A stretch of DNA of 59,042 bases from Collinsella sp. GTDB taxonomy: Bacteria; Actinomycetota; Coriobacteriia; Coriobacteriales; Coriobacteriaceae. Made by a program: the position numbers and the translations under genes. Positions 48,005 to 56,743 of the stretch are shown here, piece after piece (within the stretch, counting starts at the first letter, position 1; every line of letters starts with the position of its first letter). Where the stretch lies: positions 1 through 59,042 of the forward strand of contig DXZT01000020.1 in the NCBI GenBank assembly GCA_019419545.1, in the 5' to 3' direction. The notes beneath the pieces are model-generated. The model was not told the DNA's origin. It ran no database searches and saw only the letters and a list, made by a program, of their open reading frames with translations.

Positions 48005-48701
48005 CGAAAACAAGGGCATTCACCCCACGGGGGTATCGTCGCGCGTGTGGATTGCGCTGGTCGTTCTGTGCGTTGCCAATGTCGTAGCGCACCTCATGGT
48101 GATGCCGAGCTTGCCTGCACAGATTCCCACGCACTGGGGCGCGAACGGCGCCGTCGATGGTTGGGGTCCTAGCTGGATGGCCTCCGCGCTCGGCGTGCTG
48201 CCTCTGGCGCTTCTCGCAATGTTCTGCGTGGTGCCGCGCATCGATCCCAAAGGTGAGGCATATCGAACCTCGGGCAAGTTCTATCAGGGCTTCGTAATCG
48301 CCTTCACCTTGTTCATGTGCGCCATAAGCTGGCTGGGAGAGCTTACGGTCTGGGGCGTGGTGCCGGCGGTCGGTTCGGTCAACGTGCTGATTTCCGGTGC
48401 TATCGGTTTGCTGTTCATCGGCGTAGGCAACTACTTACCGCGTGTGAAGCAGAACTATACGCTCGGTATCAAGACGCCTTGGGCGCTTGCCGATCCCGAG
48501 AACTGGCGCCGTACGCAGCGTTTTGGCGGCGCCTGCTTTATGGTGCTGGGTATTGGCCTGATTGTGATGGGCGTGGCAGGTGCGGTGCTTTCGAGTGAAG
48601 TCGTTGCCGCGGTGATTGCGGTTCTGGCGTTTGGTTCAGCCGGAGCTGCCTACGTCTATTCGTATCTGCTGTGGCGTAAATCGCAGCGAGCCGTTCGCTA
48701 A
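47997..48701 (+). CDS. SdpI-family membrane protein
   Basis: The 234-residue protein has about six helices. It opens with a DUF1648-like segment (WIALVVLCVANVVAHLMVM, PAQIPTHWGANGAVDGWG) and ends with the SdpI signature (YTLGIKTPWALADPENWRRT). B. subtilis SdpI gives immunity to the SDP toxin and controls SdpR. No sdpABC toxin genes are in the window, so here it could be a sensor or give protection against another strain's toxin. Confidence 0.88.
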   Translation: MNNENKGIHPTGVSSRVWIALVVLCVANVVAHLMVMPSLPAQIPTHWGANGAVDGWGPSWMASALGVLPLALLAMFCVVPRIDPKGEAYRTSGKFYQGFVIAFTLFMCAISWLGELTVWGVVPAVGSVNVLISGAIGLLFIGVGNYLPRVKQNYTLGIKTPWALADPENWRRTQRFGGACFMVLGIGLIVMGVAGAVLSSEVVAAVIAVLAFGSAGAAYVYSYLLWRKSQRAVR

Positions 48702-48766
48702 GCTTGCGGAAAACTAGCGTACGCAGTTCATAGTATGTTCTGGGGGACTTTTCCCAGGTAGTATTA

Positions 48767-48794
48767 GGGGGTGTGGGCAACCATGCCCCTTTTT
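48767..48794 (+). terminator. Terminator between sdpI-like gene and ettA
   Basis: GGGGTGTGG pairs with CCATGCCCC (two G-U pairs) with loop GCAA, followed by TTTTT. Confidence 0.65.
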
Positions 48795-48885
48795 CGTTAA
48801 GTTTCAGAGCTGGTTTCCTCATTTCGTTTCCACTAAAGCGAATCAAGAATAGGGAAACAGCAGGTAGAAAGGATAAAACAGGCAA

Positions 48886-50565
48886 ATGGCGGAGTTTATC
48901 TACCAGATGTATCAGGCTCGCAAGGCCCATGGCGACAAGGTGATTCTTGACGACGTGACCCTGAGCTTCTATCCCGGTGCCAAGATCGGCGTCGTGGGCC
49001 CCAACGGCATGGGCAAGTCGACCCTGCTCAAGATCATGGCCGGTATCGAGGAGGTCTCCAACGGCGATGCCAGGCTCACCCCTGGCTACACCGTGGGCAT
49101 CCTGCAGCAGGAGCCGCCGCTCGACGACGACAAGACCGTCATCGAGAACGTGCGCATGGCATTTGGCGACATGATCGCCAAGGTCGATCGATTCAACAAG
49201 ATCGGCGAGGAGATGTGCGACCCGGATTGCGACATGGACGCCCTCATGGCCGAGATGGGCAAGCTCCAGGACGAGATCGATGCCGCCGACGGCTGGGATA
49301 TCGATTCCAAGCTCGGCCAGGCCATGGACGCCCTGCAGCTGCCCGATTCCGACATGCCGGTCAACGTGCTTTCCGGCGGCGAGCGCCGTCGCGTGGCCCT
49401 GTGCAAGCTACTGCTCGAGGCTCCCGACCTGCTGCTGCTTGACGAGCCCACGAACCACCTGGACGCCGAGTCGATCCTGTGGCTCGAGCACTTCCTGCAC
49501 AACTACCAGGGCGCGGTGCTTGCCGTCACGCACGATCGCTACTTCCTGGACAACGTTGCCGAGTGGATCTGCGAGGTCGACCGCGGCCACCTTTATCCCT
49601 ACAAGGGCAACTACTCCACGTATCTGGAGACCAAGGCCGCCCGTATCGAGGCACAGGGCAACCGCGACGCCAAGCTCGCCAAGCGCATGGAGGCCGAGCT
49701 CGAGTGGGTGCGCAGCTCGCCCAAGGCCCGTCAGGCCAAGAACAAGGCCCGTCTGGCCCGCTACGAGGAGATGGAGGCTGAGGCGCGCGCTAGCCAGAAG
49801 CTCGACTGGACTGACATTCGCATCCCTGTCGGCCCGCGTCTGGGCAATAAGGTGCTCGAGGCCCATCACCTGCACAAGGAGTTCGACGGTCGCGTGCTCA
49901 TCGATGACCTTTCGTTCACCCTGCCGCGCAACGGCATCGTGGGCGTCATCGGCCCCAACGGTGTCGGTAAGACCACGCTGTTCAAGACGATTGTGGGTCT
50001 GGAGCCGCTGACTTCGGGCGAGCTCGAGGTGGGCGAGACCGTCAAGATTTCTTACGTCGACCAGAACCGTTCCGGCATCGACCCCGATAAGAACCTGTGG
50101 GAGGTCGTCTCGGACGGCCTGGATCACATGATGGTCGGCGAGACCGAGGTTCCGAGCCGCGCGTACGTGGCGAGCTTTGGCTTTAAAGGCCAGGACCAGC
50201 AGAAGCGCGCTGGCGTACTCTCCGGTGGCGAGCGCAACCGTCTGAACTTGGCTCTTACGCTCAAGCAGGGCGGCAACCTGCTGCTCCTCGACGAGCCCAC
50301 GAACGATCTTGACGTCGAGACGCTGTCCTCGCTCGAGGCGGCGCTGCTCGAGTTCCCGGGCTGCTCGGTGGTCATTAGCCACGACCGCATGTTCCTGGAC
50401 CGCGTCGCCACGCACATCCTGGCGTGGGAAGGCACCGACGAGAACCCGGGCAACTGGTATTGGTTCGAGGGCAACTTCGAGGCCTATCAGGCCAACCGCA
50501 TCGAGCGCCTGGGCGAGGACGCAGCCCAGCCGCATCGTATTCACCGCAAGCTCACGCGTGACTAG
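48886..50565 (+). CDS. ettA: ABC-F translational throttle EttA
   Basis: The 559-residue protein has two ABC domains and no membrane helices: GPNGMGKST and GPNGVGKTT (Walker A), LSGGERRRVAL and LSGGERNRLNL (signatures), and LLLLDEPTNHLD and LLLLDEPTNDLD (Walker B). The arm insertion and the linker with many Arg/Lys (RSSPKARQAKNKARLARYEE) match EttA, which gates the ribosome by energy state at the E site. Confidence 0.95.
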   Translation: MAEFIYQMYQARKAHGDKVILDDVTLSFYPGAKIGVVGPNGMGKSTLLKIMAGIEEVSNGDARLTPGYTVGILQQEPPLDDDKTVIENVRMAFGDMIAKVDRFNKIGEEMCDPDCDMDALMAEMGKLQDEIDAADGWDIDSKLGQAMDALQLPDSDMPVNVLSGGERRRVALCKLLLEAPDLLLLDEPTNHLDAESILWLEHFLHNYQGAVLAVTHDRYFLDNVAEWICEVDRGHLYPYKGNYSTYLETKAARIEAQGNRDAKLAKRMEAELEWVRSSPKARQAKNKARLARYEEMEAEARASQKLDWTDIRIPVGPRLGNKVLEAHHLHKEFDGRVLIDDLSFTLPRNGIVGVIGPNGVGKTTLFKTIVGLEPLTSGELEVGETVKISYVDQNRSGIDPDKNLWEVVSDGLDHMMVGETEVPSRAYVASFGFKGQDQQKRAGVLSGGERNRLNLALTLKQGGNLLLLDEPTNDLDVETLSSLEAALLEFPGCSVVISHDRMFLDRVATHILAWEGTDENPGNWYWFEGNFEAYQANRIERLGEDAAQPHRIHRKLTRD

Positions 50566-50575
50566 TAGCAAGTAG

Positions 50576-50606
50576 AAAGGCCGCCAGCAAGGGCGGCCTT
50601 TCTTGT
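50576..50606 (+). terminator. Rho-independent terminator of ettA
   Basis: AAAGGCCGCC / GGCGGCCTTT (10 bp) with a six-base loop is followed by TCTTG. Confidence 0.85.
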
Positions 50607-50777
50607 AGCAATTGCACTGCAGCTATGCCCTGGCTGCTGGTTTGATTCATAATCAAAGTCATCTCTTTGGGATTAAAGCCCGTTTTTGCTATGAGTGATT
50701 TTCTAATTCCGTTTAAAACGTAAAGACGTATTGGGTTACAAGGACATAAGCAAATCGAATTGAAATATAACCAGTGC

Positions 50778-50789
50778 TGTAACGTTACA
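50778..50789. promoter_or_regulatory. 12-base palindrome upstream of the peptidase-like gene
   Basis: TGTAACGTTACA is a perfect palindrome shortly before a possible -10 (TATAGA, 50798-50803). The 50607-50845 gap is AT-rich and holds no other feature that I can name. Confidence 0.4.
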
Positions 50790-50845
50790 AAAAAGGTTAT
50801 AGAATAGGAGTATCTTATAAGTCGCTCCTCTAGAAAGAAGAACAT

Positions 50846-51973
50846 ATGCTTTCGCGTCGTCGTTTTCTGCAACTTGTCGCGTCTTCAATTGTCGCCTTAG
50901 CCGCACGTCCGAAAGAGGTTTTTGCTTCGACGGGCAATATTGATGGTGAGCAGATACAATTTACTTCAGAAATTGCGCAAGAGCTTGCCGATAAATATAT
51001 AAAGGGACTCCTCGGCTCTTCGTATACGCCTTCTGACCCTATTCCTTTTGTAGACGTTGATGGGTCCCCGCTTGGCTACATTGTTCCGGTTGTGACATTC
51101 AATAGAGCCGCGGGCTATTTGGTTTTAGATGCTTCAGATGATGAAATACTTACGGGATATCGTTTTGGAGACGGCTTAGTCAGCCCTATGGATCGGGGAG
51201 GAGATCTTGGTGTTGAGTCTTATTCTTTCAATAACCCAGTCGTAATGATCAATCCATTCGAATTCGGTGTGCAATCTTTGGACGGTTCAATAACAACAAA
51301 TTGCGGAAGAACAATCCCGGCTGTTTCCATAGAAGGACGGCCTGTCGTTTTATCGAATAAACCTTCAAGCTGGAACGATGTCGTAATTTACGCAACTCAA
51401 ATGCAGGATTACACAGTATCTGGATTTCGTTCCATTTCTCAGTTTATGTCATATGATGAAAGCGAGATTAAGAGGCTTACTGCCCACTATGCTTGTATGG
51501 TGACCGCTTTTTCGAACGTTGCGGAACTGTATGGCATTGCCAATTTATATAGCGACCCTTCGCAATATATGCAGATATGGAATTACACCAATACCCATGC
51601 TCTTTCCGCTGAAGAACAGACTGTTCCCGGCGTTGTTTTGGGCGGAACGCCGATATCAACCTGTGCAACGGGGTTTACAAATTACTGCGCAAGCAGAGGA
51701 AGTGCTCTTATCGCCCGCACTGTCTCCTCTCCGGCTATCGCGAGCATTCAAAATGAGATTAACTCTAATAGACCGAATGTTTTACATGCGAGTTTGTACA
51801 ACGGATCAGCCCATTCTGTAACAGCGGAGGCTTACGCCACACTTACTGGTAAGAAAACTGGAGAGACAAGGCAGATGATTGGCATAGCGGACGGCTGGAA
51901 TTCATCTTTATCCTTCCTGAAGTATGATCAGAGCTATTATGCGTGGACTTATGGAACGACTTTTTCGAAGTAG
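50846..51973 (+). CDS. Exported papain-fold (C39/C10-like) peptidase candidate
   Basis: The 375-residue protein begins with a twin-arginine-type signal (SRRRFLQLVASSIVALAA). A beta-rich segment follows (residues 35-200), then a region resembling the papain-like bacteriocin-processing and streptopain folds: Cys217 in HYACMVTAFSNVAELYG, His323 in SAHSVTAEAY and Asp349 in GIADGW are candidates for the catalytic triad, by inference. The gene is much AT-richer than its neighbours, suggesting acquisition. It overlaps the following lipoprotein gene. I recognise no close family. Confidence 0.65.
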   Translation: MLSRRRFLQLVASSIVALAARPKEVFASTGNIDGEQIQFTSEIAQELADKYIKGLLGSSYTPSDPIPFVDVDGSPLGYIVPVVTFNRAAGYLVLDASDDEILTGYRFGDGLVSPMDRGGDLGVESYSFNNPVVMINPFEFGVQSLDGSITTNCGRTIPAVSIEGRPVVLSNKPSSWNDVVIYATQMQDYTVSGFRSISQFMSYDESEIKRLTAHYACMVTAFSNVAELYGIANLYSDPSQYMQIWNYTNTHALSAEEQTVPGVVLGGTPISTCATGFTNYCASRGSALIARTVSSPAIASIQNEINSNRPNVLHASLYNGSAHSVTAEAYATLTGKKTGETRQMIGIADGWNSSLSFLKYDQSYYAWTYGTTFSK

Positions 51974-52343
51974 GGCGATTCGTCTAGCTCTGTCTTTGGT
52001 GCTGATGGCTTCATTGGTGGGCTGTTCAACAAAGGAAGAGATATCGCGCGGAGGTTCCGGAGAAGTGACTGCGACAGACTCAGGTTCATTAGAAATAGCT
52101 GGCGGGCATGCCGATGTGATGTTACAAGGAAAAGGCGTGCTTAGGTCGAATGATGCTGAAGACGCTGTCTGCTCAATAGAGGATTTGAAGACAGGTGAAA
52201 CTGCATCGTACCGAGTTTCAGATAATGCTGCGAATATGATTGAGTCGATACCGACCGGAGCGCAGGTTTCTTTTAGATACTTTGCTCCGCAACTTGAGGA
52301 TGAGCTTGCTTCTCTGGTGTCTATATGCGCCGATGACAACTAA
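51951..52343 (+). CDS. Small lipoprotein overlapping the peptidase gene
   Basis: The roughly 130-residue protein has a basic start, hydrophobic LALSLVLMASLVG and lipobox Cys (GCST), then a soluble domain of about 100 residues (EVTATDSGSLEIAGG, VSFRYFAPQLEDELA). It overlaps the last 23 bases of the peptidase-like gene in another frame. The start is uncertain (ATG 51951, 51939 or 51924); none has a strong ribosome site, suggesting coupling. It may be a partner or membrane anchor for the exported upstream protein. Confidence 0.65.
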   Translation: MERLFRSRAIRLALSLVLMASLVGCSTKEEISRGGSGEVTATDSGSLEIAGGHADVMLQGKGVLRSNDAEDAVCSIEDLKTGETASYRVSDNAANMIESIPTGAQVSFRYFAPQLEDELASLVSICADDN

Positions 52344-52359
52344 AAGGCCTGAATTCAAA

Positions 52360-52399
52360 CGGCCTCGGATGGTCAATTGGCTATCCGAGGCCGTTTTTT
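52360..52399 (+). terminator. Terminator of the peptidase/lipoprotein unit
   Basis: CGGCCTCGGAT / ATCCGAGGCCG (11 bp perfect) is followed by TTTTTT, right at the 3' end of the opposing gene. Confidence 0.9.
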
Positions 52400-53705
52400 A
52401 CTCGACCGGGGCTTCGACCTTGTCGATGGCCCAGGTGGCTCCGAGGCCGCCGGTGGTGTTGCGGCGAATGCGTACGGTGACTTCGTGGCGTTTGCCGGCC
52501 TGTGTGTAGCGCAGGGGGAAGCACGCGCGGTTACGGCCGGCCTCGATGGTACCGCGCTCGCGAGCGATCCAGTAGTACTCGCCGACGATGCCGAGGGTGT
52601 CAGCGCCGTAGGGGAGATAAGTCGACAGCTGGTGCAGCAGCGGGCTAGGGCAGAAGACCTCGGTCGCGAAATCGATGGGGAAGTCCCCGGGGATGGTCGG
52701 TGCTGCGGGAGCGGGGGCCGGTGCTGAATTGGGGACCGGAGTCGGTGCAGGTGTGGGAGCCTGGTCACAGGCGGGTGCGGATGCGGACTCAATGACAGGT
52801 GCAGACTCAGATGCCGCTTCTGGCTTAGCTATGGAATCTGTCGGTTCCACGGAGATGGACGTGTCTTCGGTCCCGGTTTTGGCATCGGCCTGCGGAGTGT
52901 CCTCTGCCTCGACGTTCGGCTTGGCCTCGACCGGCGTGGATACCATGGTGGTGATGCCGGCGTTGGCGTTCTCGGGGTCGTAGACAACCGTGAGCGAGAT
53001 GGCAGGCTGGGGCGCCTCGGGCTCCGGTGTTGCCTCGGCAGCATCTTGATCCGCGAGCTCGTCGGACTGATTGTCCTCGGTGTTGTCGCCAAAGGCATCG
53101 TGGTTCTGGAACACGGGCGCCTCGGGCTGGCCAGCCGCCTCTTCGGTTGTCGACTTGGATGCCTCGTTGAGCTCCACAGCGGCTTCCTGCTCTGGCATGA
53201 CTTCGGGATCGGTCATGGCGGCGATTTCGGTTTCGGCTTCCGCTGCCACCTCAATAGCGACTTCGATCTCTGTCTCGGGCTCGGGCTCCGGCACAGCTTC
53301 AACCGCGGCTTCTGGTTCGGGACGCTTAACGTGCTTGGGGCGCACAGCCTTGAGGTCCTTCTCACCGCGCTTTTTCTTTTTGTAGGACTGCTTAGCGCCC
53401 TTGGCGGTCTTGGGCTTGTCCTCGCCCTTGGCAAGGGCGGCATCCCAGGCCTCGTTGGCGATGACGGTGGCATACAGGCGACCGCCCTTAAAGACGGTCA
53501 GCTTAATGCAGTCGTCAAGCTCTTCGAGCAGCTCGCGCGTGGATTCGAAGCCCAGGTCATAAGCGGTCATGTCGCCAGCGGCGAGCGCCTCTTCGACCTG
53601 CGTCATAAACGTTTGCTTGCCGCATCCAATCGCATCGCGCAGCAGGCGATACAGATAGATGTGGTTGCCCAGTGAAAGCGTGGGCCTAACTATTGTCTTG
53701 CTCAT
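52398..53705 (-). CDS. Hypothetical protein with low-complexity acidic linker
   Basis: The 435-residue protein has three parts: an N-terminal globular domain (residues 1-95, LSLGNHIYLYRLLRDAIG, LGFESTRELLEELDDCIKL), a basic patch (KQSYKKKKRGEKDLKAVRPK) with a long Glu/Pro/Ala-rich linker (110-345), and a conserved-looking C-terminal domain (FATEVFCPSPLLHQL, GTIEAGRNRACFPLRYTQ). The N-terminal block vaguely recalls LOTUS/OST-HTH RNA-binding domains (inference, weak). No signal peptide is seen. GAGGAG precedes ATG 53705; the frame to 53744 adds nothing recognisable. Confidence 0.75.
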   Translation of the reverse strand: MSKTIVRPTLSLGNHIYLYRLLRDAIGCGKQTFMTQVEEALAAGDMTAYDLGFESTRELLEELDDCIKLTVFKGGRLYATVIANEAWDAALAKGEDKPKTAKGAKQSYKKKKRGEKDLKAVRPKHVKRPEPEAAVEAVPEPEPETEIEVAIEVAAEAETEIAAMTDPEVMPEQEAAVELNEASKSTTEEAAGQPEAPVFQNHDAFGDNTEDNQSDELADQDAAEATPEPEAPQPAISLTVVYDPENANAGITTMVSTPVEAKPNVEAEDTPQADAKTGTEDTSISVEPTDSIAKPEAASESAPVIESASAPACDQAPTPAPTPVPNSAPAPAPAAPTIPGDFPIDFATEVFCPSPLLHQLSTYLPYGADTLGIVGEYYWIARERGTIEAGRNRACFPLRYTQAGKRHEVTVRIRRNTTGGLGATWAIDKVEAPVE

Positions 53706-53778
53706 GGCAAATCTCCTCTTTACACATGTAAAGCATCTTACCATCGCATGGCGCTCGCCATGGCGGCGCCCAAGGCAA

Positions 53779-53810
53779 ACGGGCGCGAACCGCTGTCGAT
53801 TCGCGCCCGT
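53779..53810 (-). terminator. Terminator after the Ser/Asn-rich membrane protein gene
   Basis: ACGGGCGCGAA / TTCGCGCCCGT forms an 11-bp stem; on the minus strand it is followed by TTGCC, a weak T tract. Confidence 0.6.
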
Positions 53811-53845
53811 TATACAGGTCGGTTATCTATGAGAGGCAAATGTGC

Positions 53846-54799
53846 CTAGTTGCCCGATGTCGCGCCTTGGCTTGAACTGTCAGATGCCGTGCCGGACGCG
53901 GTTCCGCTCGAGCTGTTGGTGTTGCTGTTGTCGGTAGATCCCGTACTCGGTGTATTGCCATTCGCCTGGTCGCCCGTGCTCGGTTGAGAGCCGTCAGTCG
54001 TTTGACTTGAGTCAGTCGTGCCGGATTGCGTGCCGCTGTTGTTCGCAGAGGAATCGACGCCCTGCGATTGGTTTTGGGTGTTCGAGGACGAATTGGCAGA
54101 GGTAGAACTGTCTTGCGTATCGTCCGTCTGTGCCTGCTGATCCTGCGACTGGGTGTTGCCATTTGCATCGCTCTCGGTCGTGCGCGACGACAGGATTGGC
54201 TCGGGACGCTCGCCCAGACCCTCACCGGCAGTGGTGATAAGGATGGCGCCGGCGCAGGCGATGACCGCGACGATGGCGATAGCGATCGAGAAGACGATGA
54301 CCTTCTTTTGCGTCTGGCTGCGCTCAGCCGCCGCCTTGGCGCGCAGGCTGTTGGGAGCGACGCGCGCCGTGGTCGCGCGTCCCGCAACCTGGCGCATCTC
54401 CTGCGTGGTTGCGGCGCCACCTAGGTGCTCCTCGACATTGGGCTCAACGGGCTCGTAGGCGCCGGTAGGGTAGTCGACAGCGGCATGCGTGCCCTTGATT
54501 GCTTCGGCGCTGGCGGAGATAAAGTGGCGATAGACCTGCGAGGACACAACAGTGATGACTGAGCTCACAGCGGCACCAATCACCGAGCCGGCAATGCCGA
54601 TCTTTGAAGCAAGCGCCACGCTCGTGGCGGCAGCTGCGGCGCCGGCGATGATCTGGGGAATGGAAATGTCATCGAACAGGCCCTTTTTGGGCGCGATGGC
54701 CATGGTCTGTCCGATGGAATGGTTCTCGTGCACGCCGTTGTTGAGCGCGGCCGGTGTCATGACGCGCGTGCGCGGCGCGTCGGTGTACTTGGTTGCCAT
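53846..54799 (-). CDS. Membrane protein with Ser/Asn/Gln/Thr-rich tail
   Basis: The 317-residue protein has a glycine/alanine-rich hydrophobic region (IPQIIAGAAAAATSVALASK, GSVIGAAVSSVITVVSS), a cytoplasmic-type basic segment (RATTARVAPNSLRAKAAAER), one strong helix (VIVFSIAIAIVAVIACAGAI) and an outer tail of about 110 Ser/Thr/Asn/Gln/Asp-rich residues. The tail looks like a cell-wall-spanning stalk. GGGAGG precedes ATG 54799. No family is recognised. Confidence 0.75.
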   Translation of the reverse strand: MATKYTDAPRTRVMTPAALNNGVHENHSIGQTMAIAPKKGLFDDISIPQIIAGAAAAATSVALASKIGIAGSVIGAAVSSVITVVSSQVYRHFISASAEAIKGTHAAVDYPTGAYEPVEPNVEEHLGGAATTQEMRQVAGRATTARVAPNSLRAKAAAERSQTQKKVIVFSIAIAIVAVIACAGAILITTAGEGLGERPEPILSSRTTESDANGNTQSQDQQAQTDDTQDSSTSANSSSNTQNQSQGVDSSANNSGTQSGTTDSSQTTDGSQPSTGDQANGNTPSTGSTDNSNTNSSSGTASGTASDSSSQGATSGN

Positions 54800-54973
54800 A
54801 CGGGGTCCTCCCGGTGTAAATCTGCTTCGTTTCGTGTAGCCATCAGGGTACCCACCAGATGTGAATCGTACGTGACATTTAACAGATACCATCAACTCAT
54901 CAAGGGGGCCTGCTGTCTTTGGTGCAATAGCTTGATGCTAAACTGGATTTATGTTTGCGAGGTGGTTTACGTG

Positions 54974-55192
54974 ATGTACCCGTATATGACATTCGAAGAT
55001 GGAACCGAGGTCATTCATTCTGACCTGATTACAGATGGCGATATCGAAAAGGTTATCGTGCATTTTGAGCGACCGACGGCAGAGGGCTTCGACTCCGCTC
55101 GTTGTGAGTTGCCTTCCTGTTCGTGGACTGACTGGGAAGGGCATTTTACTCAGAGTGAAAAACGAGCTTTCGAAGAGTGTCTGAGCAAATAA
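54974..55192 (+). CDS. Small conserved hypothetical protein
   Basis: The 72-residue protein MYPYMTFEDGTEVIHS... has a beta-rich first half and SARCELPSCSW, then an acidic helix. I recall similar MYPYxxFxDGTEVxHS proteins across Firmicutes and Actinobacteria, without known function. GAGGTGG lies about 9 bases upstream of ATG 54974; GTG 54971 is possible. It starts the AT-richer right-hand segment. Confidence 0.7.
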   Translation: MYPYMTFEDGTEVIHSDLITDGDIEKVIVHFERPTAEGFDSARCELPSCSWTDWEGHFTQSEKRAFEECLSK

Positions 55193-55198
55193 TTTAGA

Positions 55199-55218
55199 TT
55201 AGTTCGAGTTTAGTTCGA
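55199..55218. repeat. Direct repeat, 11-base period
   Basis: TTAGTTCGA occurs at 55199-55207 and 55210-55218, one helical turn apart, 75 bases before the DUF2087 gene. It may be a regulator site. Confidence 0.35.
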
Positions 55219-55292
55219 ATAAAGAAGCTGAATGCGATGACCTAAAGCGTATGCATTTTTAGTATTAGATGCGTATGAAATGGAGGATGTGA

Positions 55293-55574
55293 ATGGATGA
55301 GCTAATAGACTTTAAAAAACGATTTCTCAAGAATGGCGAGCTGGTTTCAATTCCAAAAAAGGAAAGCTATAAAAGAATCATGCTGCTATGGGCCGTCTCT
55401 TTCTTTGAATTAAATACAAGTTATACGGAGCTTCAGGTTAATCGTGTGCTGTCACAGCTCTATCCTGATTATGCCGTGTTGAGGCGGTACTTGGTTGATT
55501 ATGGATTCCTATTAAGGGATGAACGAGGCCTGAAATACGAGGTTAATCGTGATGTTCACGGTATTGAGAGCTAG
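55293..55574 (+). CDS. DUF2087-domain protein
   Basis: The 93-residue protein matches the DUF2087 pattern: KRIMLLWAVSFFELNTSYTE, EVN-like QVNRVLSQLYPDYAVLRRYL, VDYGFLLRDERGLKYEV. The domain is often found attached to or beside HTH regulators and looks like a compact DNA-binding unit. It overlaps the MFS gene by 23 bases, so both are co-translated. GGAGG-like TGGAGGATG precedes ATG 55293. Confidence 0.8.
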   Translation: MDELIDFKKRFLKNGELVSIPKKESYKRIMLLWAVSFFELNTSYTELQVNRVLSQLYPDYAVLRRYLVDYGFLLRDERGLKYEVNRDVHGIES

Positions 55575-56736
55575 CCGTCCGGTTCGGGTCCTATATATTG
55601 CTAGAGGGATAAGCGAAATAGGCAATTGGTGTGCGAATATTGCTTTGCCAATGCTGATTTACGAGGTAACTCACGATGTTTCTGCAACTGCTTTGATGGT
55701 CTGCTGCAGATTTGCCCCCTCTCTGTTTTCAGTTGCGCTCGCGCAGCTGCCTCAGAAGATGGGTATCGGGACACTGCAGGCCATGAGATTGGCAGACTTA
55801 ATTCGCGCGGGATTATTCGTTTGCTATATTTTTGTTGATAGTAAATGGAGTATGTTTGCTATTACGTGCGCGGTATCGCTTTGCCGAACGGTAGAAATGC
55901 CCTGCTTTTACTCGTTGTTAAGAGCCAATACGAATAGTATCAATCGCGACGTAATTAATAATTCGTTTGGGTTCCTGCAGAATTTGATGATGGTTCTGGG
56001 GCCAGTTGCCGGCGGTTTTGTTGTCGCTCAATTTGGGGCGGAGGCTGTTCTTGCATTAGACGCGCTTTCTTTTGCCGCGTCGTTCTGGTTGCTGCGAGAT
56101 GTTCCGTCGATTATCGAGGTTAATGATAAAGAGGGAATAAGCAAAAATGAAAAAAACAGGACTGCATTTAGTGATCTTAGCGCGAAGCACTTGGCAATTG
56201 GTTTCCTATTAATCGATATTTCTAGTGGCGTGGCATTCGGCTCTCTGAATTCTCTTTTGCCAGCTATAGCGCAATTGCAATTTGACTCGTCATCGATACA
56301 ATACGGATTCCTTCAGAGTAGTCTTACAATCGGACTGTTGTTCGGAAATACAATATATGGTCGTTTAATCAGTGGTTCCGATTGCGTTAAATCATATTGT
56401 TTTGTGACGTATCTTGCGCTCGGTGCGTATCTGGCGTTTGGCTATCGCTATGCGTCTGGGATATCGTTTATTTTCCTTTTTATCGTCGGTGCCGGAAACG
56501 CCATTCAAGATGTGCTTCTCATAACATCGCTGCAGGATTTGGCGAGAGACGGATCTGAATCGATAAGCCTGTTTTCAATTAGGGAGTCTTTGCAATCGGT
56601 TGCTGTTGTTATTTCAACACTTCTTGTTTCGCTGTTCACGAGCATCGCGATGTTCTCAATTCTCGTTACAGGACTTGGTGTATTTTCAATTATGATGGTA
56701 GTTGTGTTTCAATTGAATTATTTGCGAAAGATGTGA
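55552..56736 (+). CDS. MFS exporter (EntS/MFS_3-like)
   Basis: The 394-residue transporter has 12 predicted helices (VLYIARGISEIGNWCANIAL, VLGPVAGGFVVAQFG) in the enterobactin-exporter style with NALFS-like loop sequences. Such proteins export siderophores, macrolides or peptides. It is placed between the DUF2087 gene and the radical SAM gene with overlaps or gaps of a few bases, pointing to export of the radical SAM product. ATG 55552 (GTG 55549 possible). Confidence 0.88.
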   Translation: MFTVLRASRPVRVLYIARGISEIGNWCANIALPMLIYEVTHDVSATALMVCCRFAPSLFSVALAQLPQKMGIGTLQAMRLADLIRAGLFVCYIFVDSKWSMFAITCAVSLCRTVEMPCFYSLLRANTNSINRDVINNSFGFLQNLMMVLGPVAGGFVVAQFGAEAVLALDALSFAASFWLLRDVPSIIEVNDKEGISKNEKNRTAFSDLSAKHLAIGFLLIDISSGVAFGSLNSLLPAIAQLQFDSSSIQYGFLQSSLTIGLLFGNTIYGRLISGSDCVKSYCFVTYLALGAYLAFGYRYASGISFIFLFIVGAGNAIQDVLLITSLQDLARDGSESISLFSIRESLQSVAVVISTLLVSLFTSIAMFSILVTGLGVFSIMMVVVFQLNYLRKM

Positions 56737-56743
56737 CGTTGAT

